From assembly GCF_003626655.1 (NCBI RefSeq), contig NZ_RBAN01000001.1:434001-498000 (forward strand): a DNA stretch of 64,000 nt, read 5' to 3'. How positions within the stretch are numbered: position 1 is the stretch's first letter; every line of letters begins with the position of its first letter. This document shows positions 32,513-41,729 of this stretch, piece after piece. The position numbers and the translations under genes were made by a program. The notes under the pieces were generated by a model. That model did not search any database, was not told where the DNA came from, and saw only the letters and a program-made list of their open reading frames with translations. This stretch comes from Micromonospora costi. GTDB taxonomy: Bacteria > Actinomycetota > Actinomycetes > Mycobacteriales > Micromonosporaceae.

Positions 32513-33703
32513 TCAGGGGCGGGTCATGGGGCCGAAGGAGTCGCGTACCAGGCGGTTCGCGTCTTCCTGTTCGACGCCGGTCGCCACGAGGAGGTCGCTC
32601 GTGGTGGTGCGCACCTGGGCGACCACGACCGCCCCGGAGAACCCCACACCGGCCCGGTAGGCGCGACCCGCCTCGCTCACCGCCCGCAGCGCCCGCTCGC
32701 GCGCCTCGTCCGGCTCGTCCGCGGTCGCGAACTCACGCCTCAGCACCCGGGTCGCCTCGGCCAGCAGCAGGACGGCGACGGGCAGCGCCTCGGGGATCGG
32801 CTCCTCGTCCTCGATGAGGGTCACCGTCCGGCGGATCAGCGTCCCGCTGTTGCGCATGGCTCGGTCGACCGGCTCGACGGCCCGCGCGTACCGCCCCACC
32901 GGGCCCTGCCGGCTCTCCCACCGCACGGGCGAGAGCGTGCTGGCCTCCCGCGCCGCCTGCGCCGCCTCGTTGAACGCCGCCACCTCCTCCTTGTTGTCGC
33001 GCAGCCGGTCGAGCGCCGCCTGCGCGGCGGCCGCGTCGCGCCGCCGCAGGGCGCCGGCGGTCACCTCGAGCTGGTCGGCGAGCAGGTCCAGCGCCGGTGA
33101 GCCGGCACGGTTGATCACGCGGAGCGGGTTCAGCGGCAGCAGCACCGCCGTGACCGCCATCGACACGCCCCCACCGATGAGCGCGGCCAGGAAGCGGGGA
33201 AACTCCAGGTTCTCCACGACGGGGCTCAGCGTGCCGATGAGCACGGCCGTGGCCGCGGACTGCACCATCAGCGCCGGGCCGCCGCCGACCACCACCGCCA
33301 CGACGATGGCCAGCACCACGATCAGGCCGAGCTGCCAGGCCCCCGTCCCGAGGAAGTAGATCAGCAGGTCGCCGATGAAGACGCCGACGCTGACGCCGAC
33401 GATCAGTTCGACGGTACGGCGCAGCCGCTGGCCCACCGACGCCGCGAGCGCGACCACCGCGGAGATCGGCGCGAAGACGGGCTGCGAGATGTGCAGCACG
33501 GTGTCGGCCACGAACCAGGACAGGCCCGCCGCGAGCCCGGCCTGTACGGCGAGCATGCCGACGGCACGCATCCGGCGCCCCCGCTCCCGGAGGGTGCCCG
33601 CCAGCCGGGACCGCAGCGGCGCGAGCCGGGCCACCAGGGTCCGCCCGGGCGCACCGGCGCCCGTCGGTACGCCCCCACTGCCCCGCGGACCGGCGTCGAC
33701 CAC
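32513..33703 (-). CDS. FUSC-family / aromatic-acid-exporter-like membrane protein
   Basis: 396 residues. Six hydrophobic segments fill about residues 45-205 (AVGMLAVQAGLAAGLSWFVA, VFAPISAVVALAASVGQRLR, LIVVLAIVVAVVVGGGPALM), with the FUSC-type pattern FAPISAVVALAASVGQRLRR. A helical cytosolic domain of about 190 residues follows. Proteins of this group export aromatic acids or act in envelope stress. GTG start at 33703. The stop codon touches a long inverted repeat. Confidence 0.82.
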   Translation of the reverse strand: MVDAGPRGSGGVPTGAGAPGRTLVARLAPLRSRLAGTLRERGRRMRAVGMLAVQAGLAAGLSWFVADTVLHISQPVFAPISAVVALAASVGQRLRRTVELIVGVSVGVFIGDLLIYFLGTGAWQLGLIVVLAIVVAVVVGGGPALMVQSAATAVLIGTLSPVVENLEFPRFLAALIGGGVSMAVTAVLLPLNPLRVINRAGSPALDLLADQLEVTAGALRRRDAAAAQAALDRLRDNKEEVAAFNEAAQAAREASTLSPVRWESRQGPVGRYARAVEPVDRAMRNSGTLIRRTVTLIEDEEPIPEALPVAVLLLAEATRVLRREFATADEPDEARERALRAVSEAGRAYRAGVGFSGAVVVAQVRTTTSDLLVATGVEQEDANRLVRDSFGPMTRP

Positions 33704-33745
33704 GGCCGCACCTACCCAGTGGCCGCCGGATCAGTCCTGCCGCCG

Positions 33746-35749
33746 TCAGCGGTCGCGCTCGTCGTCCTCGTCGCCCGGGTGGCGCCACCCGGGCGGCGCG
33801 CCCTCGGCGTGCTGGGCGTCCAACGGGTCCTGGTCGGCCTCCTGGGTGTGCTCGAAGCTGGGCCGGCGCACCTCGTCCGGGCTGGGGACGTCGATGGGGC
33901 GGGCGCCCGACTGGGGAAGCGGCTGGTACGTCTCCACCTCTTCGACCCCGTGCGCGCCCGTGGGGCTGGGCGTCTCCGGCCGGCGCCCCTGCCGGTGCAA
34001 CTCGTCGTGCAGCTCCTGCGGTGGCCTCGCGGCGCGCTGCGGTAGGTCCCGGCCGAGGTCGGCGACCATGGTGCCGTACTTGGCGTCGAAGGCGGGGCGT
34101 TCGGAGCGGATGCGGGGCATCCGGTCGAAGTTGCGCAGCGGCGGCGGGCAGGTGGTGGCCCACTCCAGGGAGTTGCCGTACCCCCAGGGGTCGTCGACGG
34201 TGACCATGGTCCCGTACCGCCACGACTTCCACACGTTGTAGATGAAGAAGAGCGTGGACGCGCCGAGGACGAACGAACCCAGGGTGGAGACAGTGTTCAG
34301 GATGGTGAACCCGTCATCGGCCTGGTAGTCGGCGTACCGCCGGGGCATGCCCTCGTTGCCGAGCCAGTGCTGCACGAGGAACGTGGTGTGGAAGCCGACG
34401 AACATGGTCCAGAAGTGGACCTTTCCGAGGCGTTCGTCGAGCAGCCGCCCGGTCATCTTCGGGAACCAGAAGTACGCCCCACCGAAGGCGGCGAAGACGA
34501 TCGTGCCGAAGAGCACGTAGTGGAAGTGGGCGACCACGAAGTACGTGTCGGTGACGTGGAAGTCCACCGGCGGGCTGGCCAGCAGCACACCGGTGAGCCC
34601 GCCGAGCAGGAAGGTGACCAGGAAGCCGATGGCGAACAGCATCGGCGTCTCGAAGGTGATCTGCCCCTTCCACATGGTGCCGATCCAGTTGAAGAACTTC
34701 ACCCCGGTGGGCACCGCGATCAGGAAGCTCACGATGCTGAAGAACGGCAGCAGCACCTGCCCGGTGCCGAACATGTGGTGCGCCCACACCGTCATCGACA
34801 GCACCGTGATCGCAATCGTGGCGAGCACCAGACCCGTGTAGCCGAAGATCGGCTTGCGGGAGAACACCGGAATGATCTCGCTGATGATGCCGAAGAACGG
34901 CAGCGCCACGATGTAGACCTCGGGATGGCCGAAGAACCAGAACAGGTGCTGCCAGAGCATCGGCCCACCGGTCGCCGCGTCGTACACGTGCGCGTTGATC
35001 AGCCGGTCCGCGCCCAGCGCCAGCAACGCCGCGGCCAGCAGCGGGAACACGAGGATCACCAGCACGCTGGTCAGCAGGACGTTCCAGGTGAAGATCGGCA
35101 TCCGGAACATGGTCATGCCGGGAGCGCGCAGGGTCACGATCGTGGTGATCATGTTGACCGCGCCGAGGATCGTGCCGAGGCCGGAGATGACCAGTCCGAC
35201 CAGCCACATGTTGGCGCCGACCCCGGGCGAGTTGTCGACGTCGCTCAGTGGCGAGTAGGCGAACCAGCCGAAGTCGGCCGCGCCCCCGGGCGTGATGAAG
35301 GACCCGGTCACGATGGCCCCGCCGAACAGGTAGAGCCAGTACGCGAGTGCGTTCAACCGCGGGAACGACACGTCCGGGGCGCCGATCTGGAGCGGCACGA
35401 CGTAGTTGCCGAACGCGAACACCAGGGGCGTCGCGAACAGCAGCAGCATGATCGTGCCGTGCATGGTGAACAACTGGTTGTACTGCTCCGGCGACAGGAA
35501 CTGCAGGCCCGGCCGGCCCAGTTCGGCCCTTATGAACAGGGCCATCACCCCGCCGATCAGGAAAAACAGGAAGGACGTCGTCAGGTAGAGCAGGCCGATC
35601 TGCTTGGCGTCGGTGGTACCGAGAAGCTTGAGCAGCGTGGCTCCCGGCACCGGACGCCGGAACGGGCCGGGATAGCCGCCGAACTCCGCCGGGGCCAGGA
35701 CCGCCGGCTGGCGGTCCTGCCCGGGCTCTGCCTGTGCCCGATTCGGCAT
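33746..35749 (-). CDS. ctaD: Cytochrome c oxidase subunit I (aa3 type) with long acidic tail
   Basis: 667 residues, longer than the usual ~550-580. Twelve membrane helices with the key ligands: haem a His in [12 protein letters not shown], CuB ligands in [15 protein letters not shown] and WAHHMF, and haem a3/a His in [15 protein letters not shown]. The K-channel Lys lies in [13 protein letters not shown], unusual in being followed by normal family residues. The last ~90 residues are soluble, acidic and Pro-rich (ending [11 protein letters not shown]). ATG at 35749. No ctaC, ctaE or assembly genes are adjacent, so this is a solo, probably second, copy. Confidence 0.95.
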   Translation of the reverse strand: MPNRAQAEPGQDRQPAVLAPAEFGGYPGPFRRPVPGATLLKLLGTTDAKQIGLLYLTTSFLFFLIGGVMALFIRAELGRPGLQFLSPEQYNQLFTMHGTIMLLLFATPLVFAFGNYVVPLQIGAPDVSFPRLNALAYWLYLFGGAIVTGSFITPGGAADFGWFAYSPLSDVDNSPGVGANMWLVGLVISGLGTILGAVNMITTIVTLRAPGMTMFRMPIFTWNVLLTSVLVILVFPLLAAALLALGADRLINAHVYDAATGGPMLWQHLFWFFGHPEVYIVALPFFGIISEIIPVFSRKPIFGYTGLVLATIAITVLSMTVWAHHMFGTGQVLLPFFSIVSFLIAVPTGVKFFNWIGTMWKGQITFETPMLFAIGFLVTFLLGGLTGVLLASPPVDFHVTDTYFVVAHFHYVLFGTIVFAAFGGAYFWFPKMTGRLLDERLGKVHFWTMFVGFHTTFLVQHWLGNEGMPRRYADYQADDGFTILNTVSTLGSFVLGASTLFFIYNVWKSWRYGTMVTVDDPWGYGNSLEWATTCPPPLRNFDRMPRIRSERPAFDAKYGTMVADLGRDLPQRAARPPQELHDELHRQGRRPETPSPTGAHGVEEVETYQPLPQSGARPIDVPSPDEVRRPSFEHTQEADQDPLDAQHAEGAPPGWRHPGDEDDERDR

Positions 35750-35935
35750 GATCTGCTCCGAGTAGACCGTACGCGAGTTTGTCCCTCCGACCATCGCACA
35801 CGATCGGGATATCTCAGGCGAGTTGGGTGAAAGGGCCCTTCCGACGGACGAGGTCACCTCCACCGGCCATCCCGTGTCGAGAGCGGGCCCGGCACGCGTA
35901 CCGGCGTCCCGGTGTGCCTGGGCGAGAATGGCGGC

Positions 35936-38900
35936 GTGCGGTTCGGCATCCTGGGCACGACCGAGGTCGGTACGACCGACGGTCGCCCGCTGCCCGTCGG
36001 CGGGCCGCGGTTGCGCGCGCTGCTGGCGCTGCTGCTGCTCGACGCCGGGCGGGTGGTGTCCCGCGACCGGTTGGTCGACGGCCTCTACGGCGCCGAACCG
36101 CCGGCCGGGGTGGCGAACGCCCTGCAGTCGCAGGTGTCCCGGCTGCGCCAGGTGCTCGCGGCCGGGGCCGCGGACGCGGTCGAGTTCCACCCGGCGGGCT
36201 ACCGGCTGGCTGTCGACCCGGACGACGTCGACGCCCACCGGTTCGTCCGGCTGGCCGACGCCGGCCGCGCCGCCCTCGACGCCGGCGACCACCGCCGAGC
36301 CGCCGACCTGCTGCGGACGGCTCTCGGCCTGTGGCGCGGCGAGCCGCTCGCGGACGTGGCCGACGCGCCGTTCGCGCCGGCCGAGGCGGCCCGCCTGCGT
36401 GATCGCCGGCTGACCGCGGTCGAGGACCGGATCGAGGCGGAACTCGCGCTGGCCGAGGCGGGGCGCGCCGGGGCGCTGGTGACCGAGCTGCGGGAGCTGG
36501 TGGCCACCGAGCCGCTGCGGGAGCGGCTGCACGGTCAGCTGATGCGCGCCCTGCACGCCGACGGCCGCCGGGCCGAGGCGCTCGCCGCGTTCGCCGACCT
36601 ACGGCGGCTGCTCGCCGACGAGCTGGGCGCCGACCCGTCCGCCGAGCTGGTCGCGCTGCACACGGCCCTGCTGCGCGACGACGGCGTCCCCACCCCGGCC
36701 GCGCACCGGCTGCCGAGCCCGGTGAGCAGCTTCGTGGGCCGCGAGGAGGAGCTGCGCCGCCTCGCCAAGCTGCTGGGCGAGGCCCGGCTGGTCACGCTGC
36801 ACGGCCCCGGGGGCGCCGGGAAGACCCGGCTCGCGCTGGCGGCCGCACAGCGGTACGACGGCGAGGTCCGCCTGGTCGAGCTGGCCGCGCTGCCTGCGGG
36901 GGCGGAGGTCGCGCCGGCCGTGCTCGCCGCGTTGGACCTGCGCGACGGCGCGCTGCGCGTGCCGGGCGGTCCGCGCGACGTCACCGACCGGCTGGTCGCG
37001 GCGCTCGCCGACCGCCGGCTGCTGCTGGTGCTCGACAACTGCGAACACGTGGTGGCCGACGCCGCCCGGGTCACCGCCCGGCTGCTCGCCGCCGCCCCGG
37101 CGGTCCGGGTGCTGGCCACCAGCCGGGAACCGCTCGGCCTCACCGGCGAGGCGCTCTGCCCGGTGCTCGGCCTGCCGGTGCCGCCCACCTCCGCGCCGGC
37201 CGACCTGGCCCGCGAGTACGCCGCCGTACGGCTCTTCGCCGAGCGCGCCGCCGACGTGGCGCCGGGCTTCACCGTCGACGCCGGCACCGTGGCGGCGGTG
37301 CTACGGATCTGCCGTACGCTCGACGGCCTCCCGCTCGCCGTCGAACTGGCCGCGGCCCGGCTGCGGGCGCTGCCGGTCGGCGAGGTGGCCGCCCGCCTGG
37401 ACGACCGGTTCCGGCTGTTGAACCGGGGCAGCCGGGAGGCCGCCCCCCGGCACCAGACGCTGCACGCCGTGGTGCGGTGGAGCTGGGACCTGCTCGACGA
37501 GCCGGAGCGGCGGCTGGCCAGCCGGTTGAGCGTGTTCGCCGGTGGGGCCGACCTCGCGGCGGTGGAACGGGTCTGCGGGCCGCTGGGTGCCGACGTGCTC
37601 GACGTGCTCACCAGTCTCGTGGAGAAGTCCCTCGTCGACGCGGGCGACGGCCGCTTCCGGATGCTGGAGACCGTACGCGCGTTCGCGGCCGAGCGGCTCG
37701 CCGAGGCGGGCGAGGCGGACGAGCTCCGGCGGGCGCACGCCGCGTACTTCCTCGACCTGGCCCGGGCCGGCGACGCCGGGCTGCGCGGTCCCGGGCAGCT
37801 CGACTGGCTGCGCCGGCTCGACGCGGAGCGCGACGACCTGCACGCGGCGCTGCGCGCCTCGGTCGACGCCGGCGACACGGACCGGGCACTGGGCCTCGTC
37901 GCCGCGCTGACCTTCTACTGGTGGTTGCGCGGCCTGCGGGGCGAGGGGGCGGCGCTGGCCCGCCGGTTGATCGACCGGCTCGACGGGCCCCCGTCGGGGC
38001 TCGCCGAGGAGTACGCGCTGTGCCTGCTGGTCACCACGCTGAGCGGCTTCGGCGGGCCGACCTCGCCGGACGTCGGAGCGGCCAGCGACATCCTGTGGAG
38101 CCTGGGGCGACCGCCCCGGCACCCGTTCCTGCTCTACCTGTCCGGAATGGCGGGCGGTCCGCCGCCGCCGGAGCGCCAGGCGCTGCTGCTCAGTGGTGAG
38201 GCCCGCGACGTGCTGCTCGGCGCCGAGCCGTGGAGCTTGGCCCTCGGCTCGCTGGGCACGGCCATGGTGTGGTTGCTCGACGGCCGGCACGACAGGGCCC
38301 GCCGCGAACTGACGCTGGCCCTCGACGGCTTCCGCGCGATCGGTGACCGCTGGGCCATGATCCTCGCGCTCAGCACGCTGGCCGAGGCCGCCTACCGGGT
38401 CGGCGACCCGGCGGCGGCCGCCGGGCCGATGGCGGAGGCGCTGCGTCTGGCGGACGAACTCGGCTCGGCCCTCGACACGGCGGAGCTGCTGCGGACCCGG
38501 GCGGACGGGCAGCTCGGTGTCGGCGACCTGGCCGGGGCGGAGGCCGACTACCGGCGGGTCGTGGAGGTCGCACAGCCGGCCGGCGCGCCGGAACTGGTCG
38601 CCGCGGCGCACTACGGCTTCGGCGAGATCGCCCGCCGGCGCGGCGACCTGGCCGGGGCGCGGCAGCTCTGCGAGCAGGCGGTGGCGGAGTGCCCGAGCGG
38701 CTGGTTCGGCGCGGAGGTGGTGCGCCTCGCGGCCCTGGTCGCCCTCGGGCAGGTGGAGGACGCCCTGGGGGACGCGCCGGCGGCCCGCGCCCGGTACCGG
38801 GAGGTGCTGGGCGCGACGATCGGCATGTGGGACGCGCCGACGGTGGGTGCCGCCGTGGAGGGCCTGCTCGGGCCGGTGCTGCGCCGGGACGGCGCCGCCC

Positions 38901-39088
38901 GCGCCGCGCTACTGCTCGGCGCCGCGACGGCCGTGCTGCGCGGCACGGGCACCGACAGCGCCGTCGAGGGGACACCGGTGGCCGCGGAGACCCGCGCCGG
39001 CCTCGGCGGGGAGCGGTTCGCGCGGGAGTTCGCGCGGGGCGCGGCCCTCGACCGGGACCAGGCCCTGGCGCTGCTGGACGCCGGCTGA
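35936..39088 (+). CDS. BTAD/AfsR-SARP-type transcriptional regulator with NTPase and TPR domains
   Basis: 1050 residues. N-terminal winged-helix DNA-binding domain (about 1-95: [29 protein letters not shown]) and BTAD domain (about 100-245: [36 protein letters not shown]). A STAND-type NTPase follows, with Walker [13 protein letters not shown] near residue 290 and Walker [11 protein letters not shown]. The C-terminal ~400 residues are TPR-like helical repeats. Such proteins control secondary metabolism or exporters. GTG at 35936 follows a GAGAAT -10-like box by six bases, with no Shine-Dalgarno. The adjacent DrrAB genes are likely targets. Confidence 0.93.
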   Translation: MRFGILGTTEVGTTDGRPLPVGGPRLRALLALLLLDAGRVVSRDRLVDGLYGAEPPAGVANALQSQVSRLRQVLAAGAADAVEFHPAGYRLAVDPDDVDAHRFVRLADAGRAALDAGDHRRAADLLRTALGLWRGEPLADVADAPFAPAEAARLRDRRLTAVEDRIEAELALAEAGRAGALVTELRELVATEPLRERLHGQLMRALHADGRRAEALAAFADLRRLLADELGADPSAELVALHTALLRDDGVPTPAAHRLPSPVSSFVGREEELRRLAKLLGEARLVTLHGPGGAGKTRLALAAAQRYDGEVRLVELAALPAGAEVAPAVLAALDLRDGALRVPGGPRDVTDRLVAALADRRLLLVLDNCEHVVADAARVTARLLAAAPAVRVLATSREPLGLTGEALCPVLGLPVPPTSAPADLAREYAAVRLFAERAADVAPGFTVDAGTVAAVLRICRTLDGLPLAVELAAARLRALPVGEVAARLDDRFRLLNRGSREAAPRHQTLHAVVRWSWDLLDEPERRLASRLSVFAGGADLAAVERVCGPLGADVLDVLTSLVEKSLVDAGDGRFRMLETVRAFAAERLAEAGEADELRRAHAAYFLDLARAGDAGLRGPGQLDWLRRLDAERDDLHAALRASVDAGDTDRALGLVAALTFYWWLRGLRGEGAALARRLIDRLDGPPSGLAEEYALCLLVTTLSGFGGPTSPDVGAASDILWSLGRPPRHPFLLYLSGMAGGPPPPERQALLLSGEARDVLLGAEPWSLALGSLGTAMVWLLDGRHDRARRELTLALDGFRAIGDRWAMILALSTLAEAAYRVGDPAAAAGPMAEALRLADELGSALDTAELLRTRADGQLGVGDLAGAEADYRRVVEVAQPAGAPELVAAAHYGFGEIARRRGDLAGARQLCEQAVAECPSGWFGAEVVRLAALVALGQVEDALGDAPAARARYREVLGATIGMWDAPTVGAAVEGLLGPVLRRDGAARAALLLGAATAVLRGTGTDSAVEGTPVAAETRAGLGGERFAREFARGAALDRDQALALLDAG

Positions 39089-39155
39089 CGGCGTAGGGGT
39101 CGGGCCGTCAGCGGACGGTGCGTGCCCGGTCAGTGCCGGCGGCGACGCTGCCGGC

Positions 39156-40136
39156 ATGAATCACGAGACACCGGCCGTCGTGGCCGACGGCCTACGCAAG
39201 ACGTACGGCCGCACGCACGCCCTGGACGGGTTCGACCTCACCGTTCCCGCCGGCTCGGTGTGCGGGCTGCTCGGCCCGAACGGCGCCGGCAAGACCACCG
39301 CCGTACGCGCCCTGGCCACCCTGCTCCGCTTCGACGGCGGCCACGCCCGGGTGGCCGGGTACGACGTGACCCGCGACCCGGAGCGGGTGCGCGCGGCGAT
39401 CGGGCTGACCGGGCAGTACGCGGCCGTCGACGAGACGCTCAGCGGGCGGCAGAACCTGGTGCTGTTCGGCCGCCTGAGGCACCTGCCGGTACGGGTGGCC
39501 CGGCGGCGGGCCGACGAACTGCTCGACCAGTTCGGGCTCGCCGACGCGGCGGACCGTTCGGCCGGGACGTACTCCGGGGGTATGCGCCGCCGCCTCGACC
39601 TGGCCGCCAGCCTGATCACCCGGCCCCGGGTGCTGTTCCTCGACGAGCCGACCACCGGCCTGGACCCGCGCAGCCGCAACGGCCTCTGGGACGCCGTACG
39701 GTCGTTGGTCGCCGAGGGCACCACGGTGCTGCTGACCACGCAGTACCTGGAGGAGGCGGACCAGCTCGCGGACCGCATCTCGGTGGTGGACGCCGGCCGG
39801 GTGGTGGCCGAGGGCACCTCCGCCGAGCTGAAGGCCCGCAGCGGCGCGGACCGGATCGAGCTGGTGGTCCGGGACGCCGGGCACCTGCCCGCCGCGGCGC
39901 GCGTCGTCGAGCGGGTGGCCGGCGCACCGGTGACCCTGGACCGGGAGATCCGGCAGCTCAGCGCCCCGGTCACGGACCGGATCACGGCGCTCGCGGACAT
40001 CCTGCGGGCGCTGCGGGACGCCGAGGTCCCCGTCGAGGACGTGGTCCTGCGCCGGCCCACGCTCGACGAGGCGTTCCTGCACCTGACCGGGCACCGCGCC
40101 GCCGGCGCCCGCGAGCGGGCGGAGGTGGCGGCATGA
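39156..40136 (+). CDS. Drug-resistance ABC transporter ATP-binding protein (DrrA-like)
   Basis: 326 residues. Walker A GPNGAGKT at 40-47, Q-loop in LTGQYAAVDETLSG (the DrrA-type variant), signature TYSGGMRRRLDLAASL, Walker B LFLDEPTTGLDP. The C-terminal domain contains RRPTLDEAFLHLTGH, the DrrA C-terminal signature. It overlaps the permease gene by ATGA. The pair exports a drug-like or lipophilic compound. It lies 67 bases after the BTAD regulator gene. Confidence 0.94.
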   Translation: MNHETPAVVADGLRKTYGRTHALDGFDLTVPAGSVCGLLGPNGAGKTTAVRALATLLRFDGGHARVAGYDVTRDPERVRAAIGLTGQYAAVDETLSGRQNLVLFGRLRHLPVRVARRRADELLDQFGLADAADRSAGTYSGGMRRRLDLAASLITRPRVLFLDEPTTGLDPRSRNGLWDAVRSLVAEGTTVLLTTQYLEEADQLADRISVVDAGRVVAEGTSAELKARSGADRIELVVRDAGHLPAAARVVERVAGAPVTLDREIRQLSAPVTDRITALADILRALRDAEVPVEDVVLRRPTLDEAFLHLTGHRAAGARERAEVAA

Positions 40137-40933
40137 CTGCGGGACGCCTGGGCTGGGCGATCACCGACGGCTGGGTGATGACCGGGCGGAACATGCGCCA
40201 CGTGATCCGCTCGCCCGAGGAGATCGTCCTCTACTTCAGCCTGCCGATCATGTTCGTGCTGGTCTTCGGGTACGTGTTCGGCAGCGGCATGGCGGTACCC
40301 GGCGACGGCAGCTACCGGGAGTTCCTGCTGCCCGGCGTGTTCGTGATGACCATGCTCTACGGCCTCGGCGCCACCGCGTCCCAGATCGCCGTGGACGCCG
40401 GCCGGGGTGTGGTCGACCGGTTCCGGTCGCTGCCGATGGCCCGGTCCGCACTGCTGACCGGGCGGGCCGGCGCCGACGTGCTCCGGGCGCTGCTGGAGCT
40501 GTCCGTCCTCGTGGTCTGCGGTCTGCTGGTCGGCTGGCGGTGGCGCGACGGGCTCGGCGACGCGCTGCTCGCGGTCGGTCTCATCCTCCTGCTGCGAGTG
40601 GCGCTCACCTGGGTCGGCATCCTGCTGGGCCTGCTCGTGCCGAACCCGGACACGGTGTCGGTGATCGTGTTCCCGCTCGCCTTCCCGCTCACCGCGCTCT
40701 CCAACGTGTTCGTGGCACCGGAGCTGCTGCCGGACTGGCTGGGCGCGGTCGCCGCGTGGAACCCGCTCTCGGCCACCGTGGCGGCCGCCCGGGAGCTGTT
40801 CGGCAATCCGGGGATCGGCGGCGACTCGTGGGCGGCCCAGCACGCGCTGCTGCTGGCGGTGGGCTGGCCGGTGCTGCTCATCGCGGTGGTCGCGCCGCTG
40901 GCCGTCCGCCGCTACCAGCGACTGAGCCGCTGA
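40133..40933 (+). CDS. ABC-2-type permease (DrrB-like)
   Basis: 266 residues with six membrane segments. The ABC-2 domain pattern is clear: IRSPEEIVLYFSLPIMFVLV near the N-terminus, YREFLLPGVFVMTMLYGLGA, and the conserved PLSNVFVAPE-like stretch LTALSNVFVAPELLPDWL. Translationally coupled to the ATPase gene. Forms the membrane part of the exporter. Followed by a hairpin and a convergent TetR gene that may regulate it. Confidence 0.93.
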   Translation: MTAGRLGWAITDGWVMTGRNMRHVIRSPEEIVLYFSLPIMFVLVFGYVFGSGMAVPGDGSYREFLLPGVFVMTMLYGLGATASQIAVDAGRGVVDRFRSLPMARSALLTGRAGADVLRALLELSVLVVCGLLVGWRWRDGLGDALLAVGLILLLRVALTWVGILLGLLVPNPDTVSVIVFPLAFPLTALSNVFVAPELLPDWLGAVAAWNPLSATVAAARELFGNPGIGGDSWAAQHALLLAVGWPVLLIAVVAPLAVRRYQRLSR

Positions 40934-40974
40934 GCCGGCGCCCGACGGGGAACGGCCGGGTTCGCCGGGTACGG

Positions 40975-41006
40975 CGCCGCGGGGCCGCAGGCACGGCTCC
41001 GCGGCG
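40975..41006. terminator. Bidirectional hairpin after DrrB-like gene
   Basis: 13-bp stem with one G-T wobble (left arm 40975-40987, right arm 40994-41006) immediately before the convergent TetR stop codon. Confidence 0.65.
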
Positions 41007-41642
41007 TCACGCCCGACCGGCGGGCCGGCGTGCGGCCACGTCCGGCCGCGCGGGGGCCGCCCCCGCCGTCTCGAACACGATGTCGAGCTGGGCGTCCAGG
41101 GCGGCCAGGGCCTGGTCGGCGGTGTACTGGCCACCGAGCAGGTAGATGCCGAGACCCTCCATGAGGGCGAGCAGCCCCGCCGCCCGCTCCTCGGCGTATG
41201 GGCCGGGGAGCAGACCGGCCACGAAGGCCACCAGCTCCCGGGTGTCCTCGTTCAGGCCGGCGGCGGCGTCCGGGCGCACCGCGGCGTACGCGAGGAAGGC
41301 CAACGCCACCCGTCCGTCGGCACGGGACTCCTCGGTGAGCGGCAGCAGCGCCGTGATCATCGTGCGCAGCAGCAGCCGCGGCGGCGGCTCCTCGCCCAAC
41401 CCGACGACCGCCTCGGTCACGCGGGCCTGGGTCCGCTCCCGCACGACGGCCATGGCGAACGCCATCATCTCGTCCTTCGTCCGGAAGTAGTGCTGGACCA
41501 TGCCCGACGAGACGCCGGCCTCGGCCGCGACGTGCCGCAGGCTGACCGCTTCCATACCCTGCCGCGCGGCCACCCGCATCAACGCGTCGGCGATGAGCGT
41601 GCGCCGCTCGTGGCGGTCGACCTTCTTCGGCATGGCCTCCAT
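41007..41642 (-). CDS. TetR-family regulator (BetI-like C-terminal domain)
   Basis: 211 residues (or 208 from the second ATG at 41633). Helix-turn-helix at about 33-55: VSLRHVAAEAGVSSGMVQHYF, followed by RTKDEM, the BetI-type pattern. The C-terminal domain is the common TetR_C_6 kind. It is convergent with the DrrAB genes and 87 bases upstream-facing to the phosphotransferase gene end, so its target is uncertain. Ligand unknown. Confidence 0.92.
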   Translation of the reverse strand: MEAMPKKVDRHERRTLIADALMRVAARQGMEAVSLRHVAAEAGVSSGMVQHYFRTKDEMMAFAMAVVRERTQARVTEAVVGLGEEPPPRLLLRTMITALLPLTEESRADGRVALAFLAYAAVRPDAAAGLNEDTRELVAFVAGLLPGPYAEERAAGLLALMEGLGIYLLGGQYTADQALAALDAQLDIVFETAGAAPARPDVAARRPAGRA

Positions 41643-41729
41643 GCTGTCACGGTGGGGTCGGGTCGTTGATCGTCCGAGGCCGCGGCGGGCCGGCGTCGCC
41701 GGAGCGCGCCGGCCCGCCGGCTCACCGGG

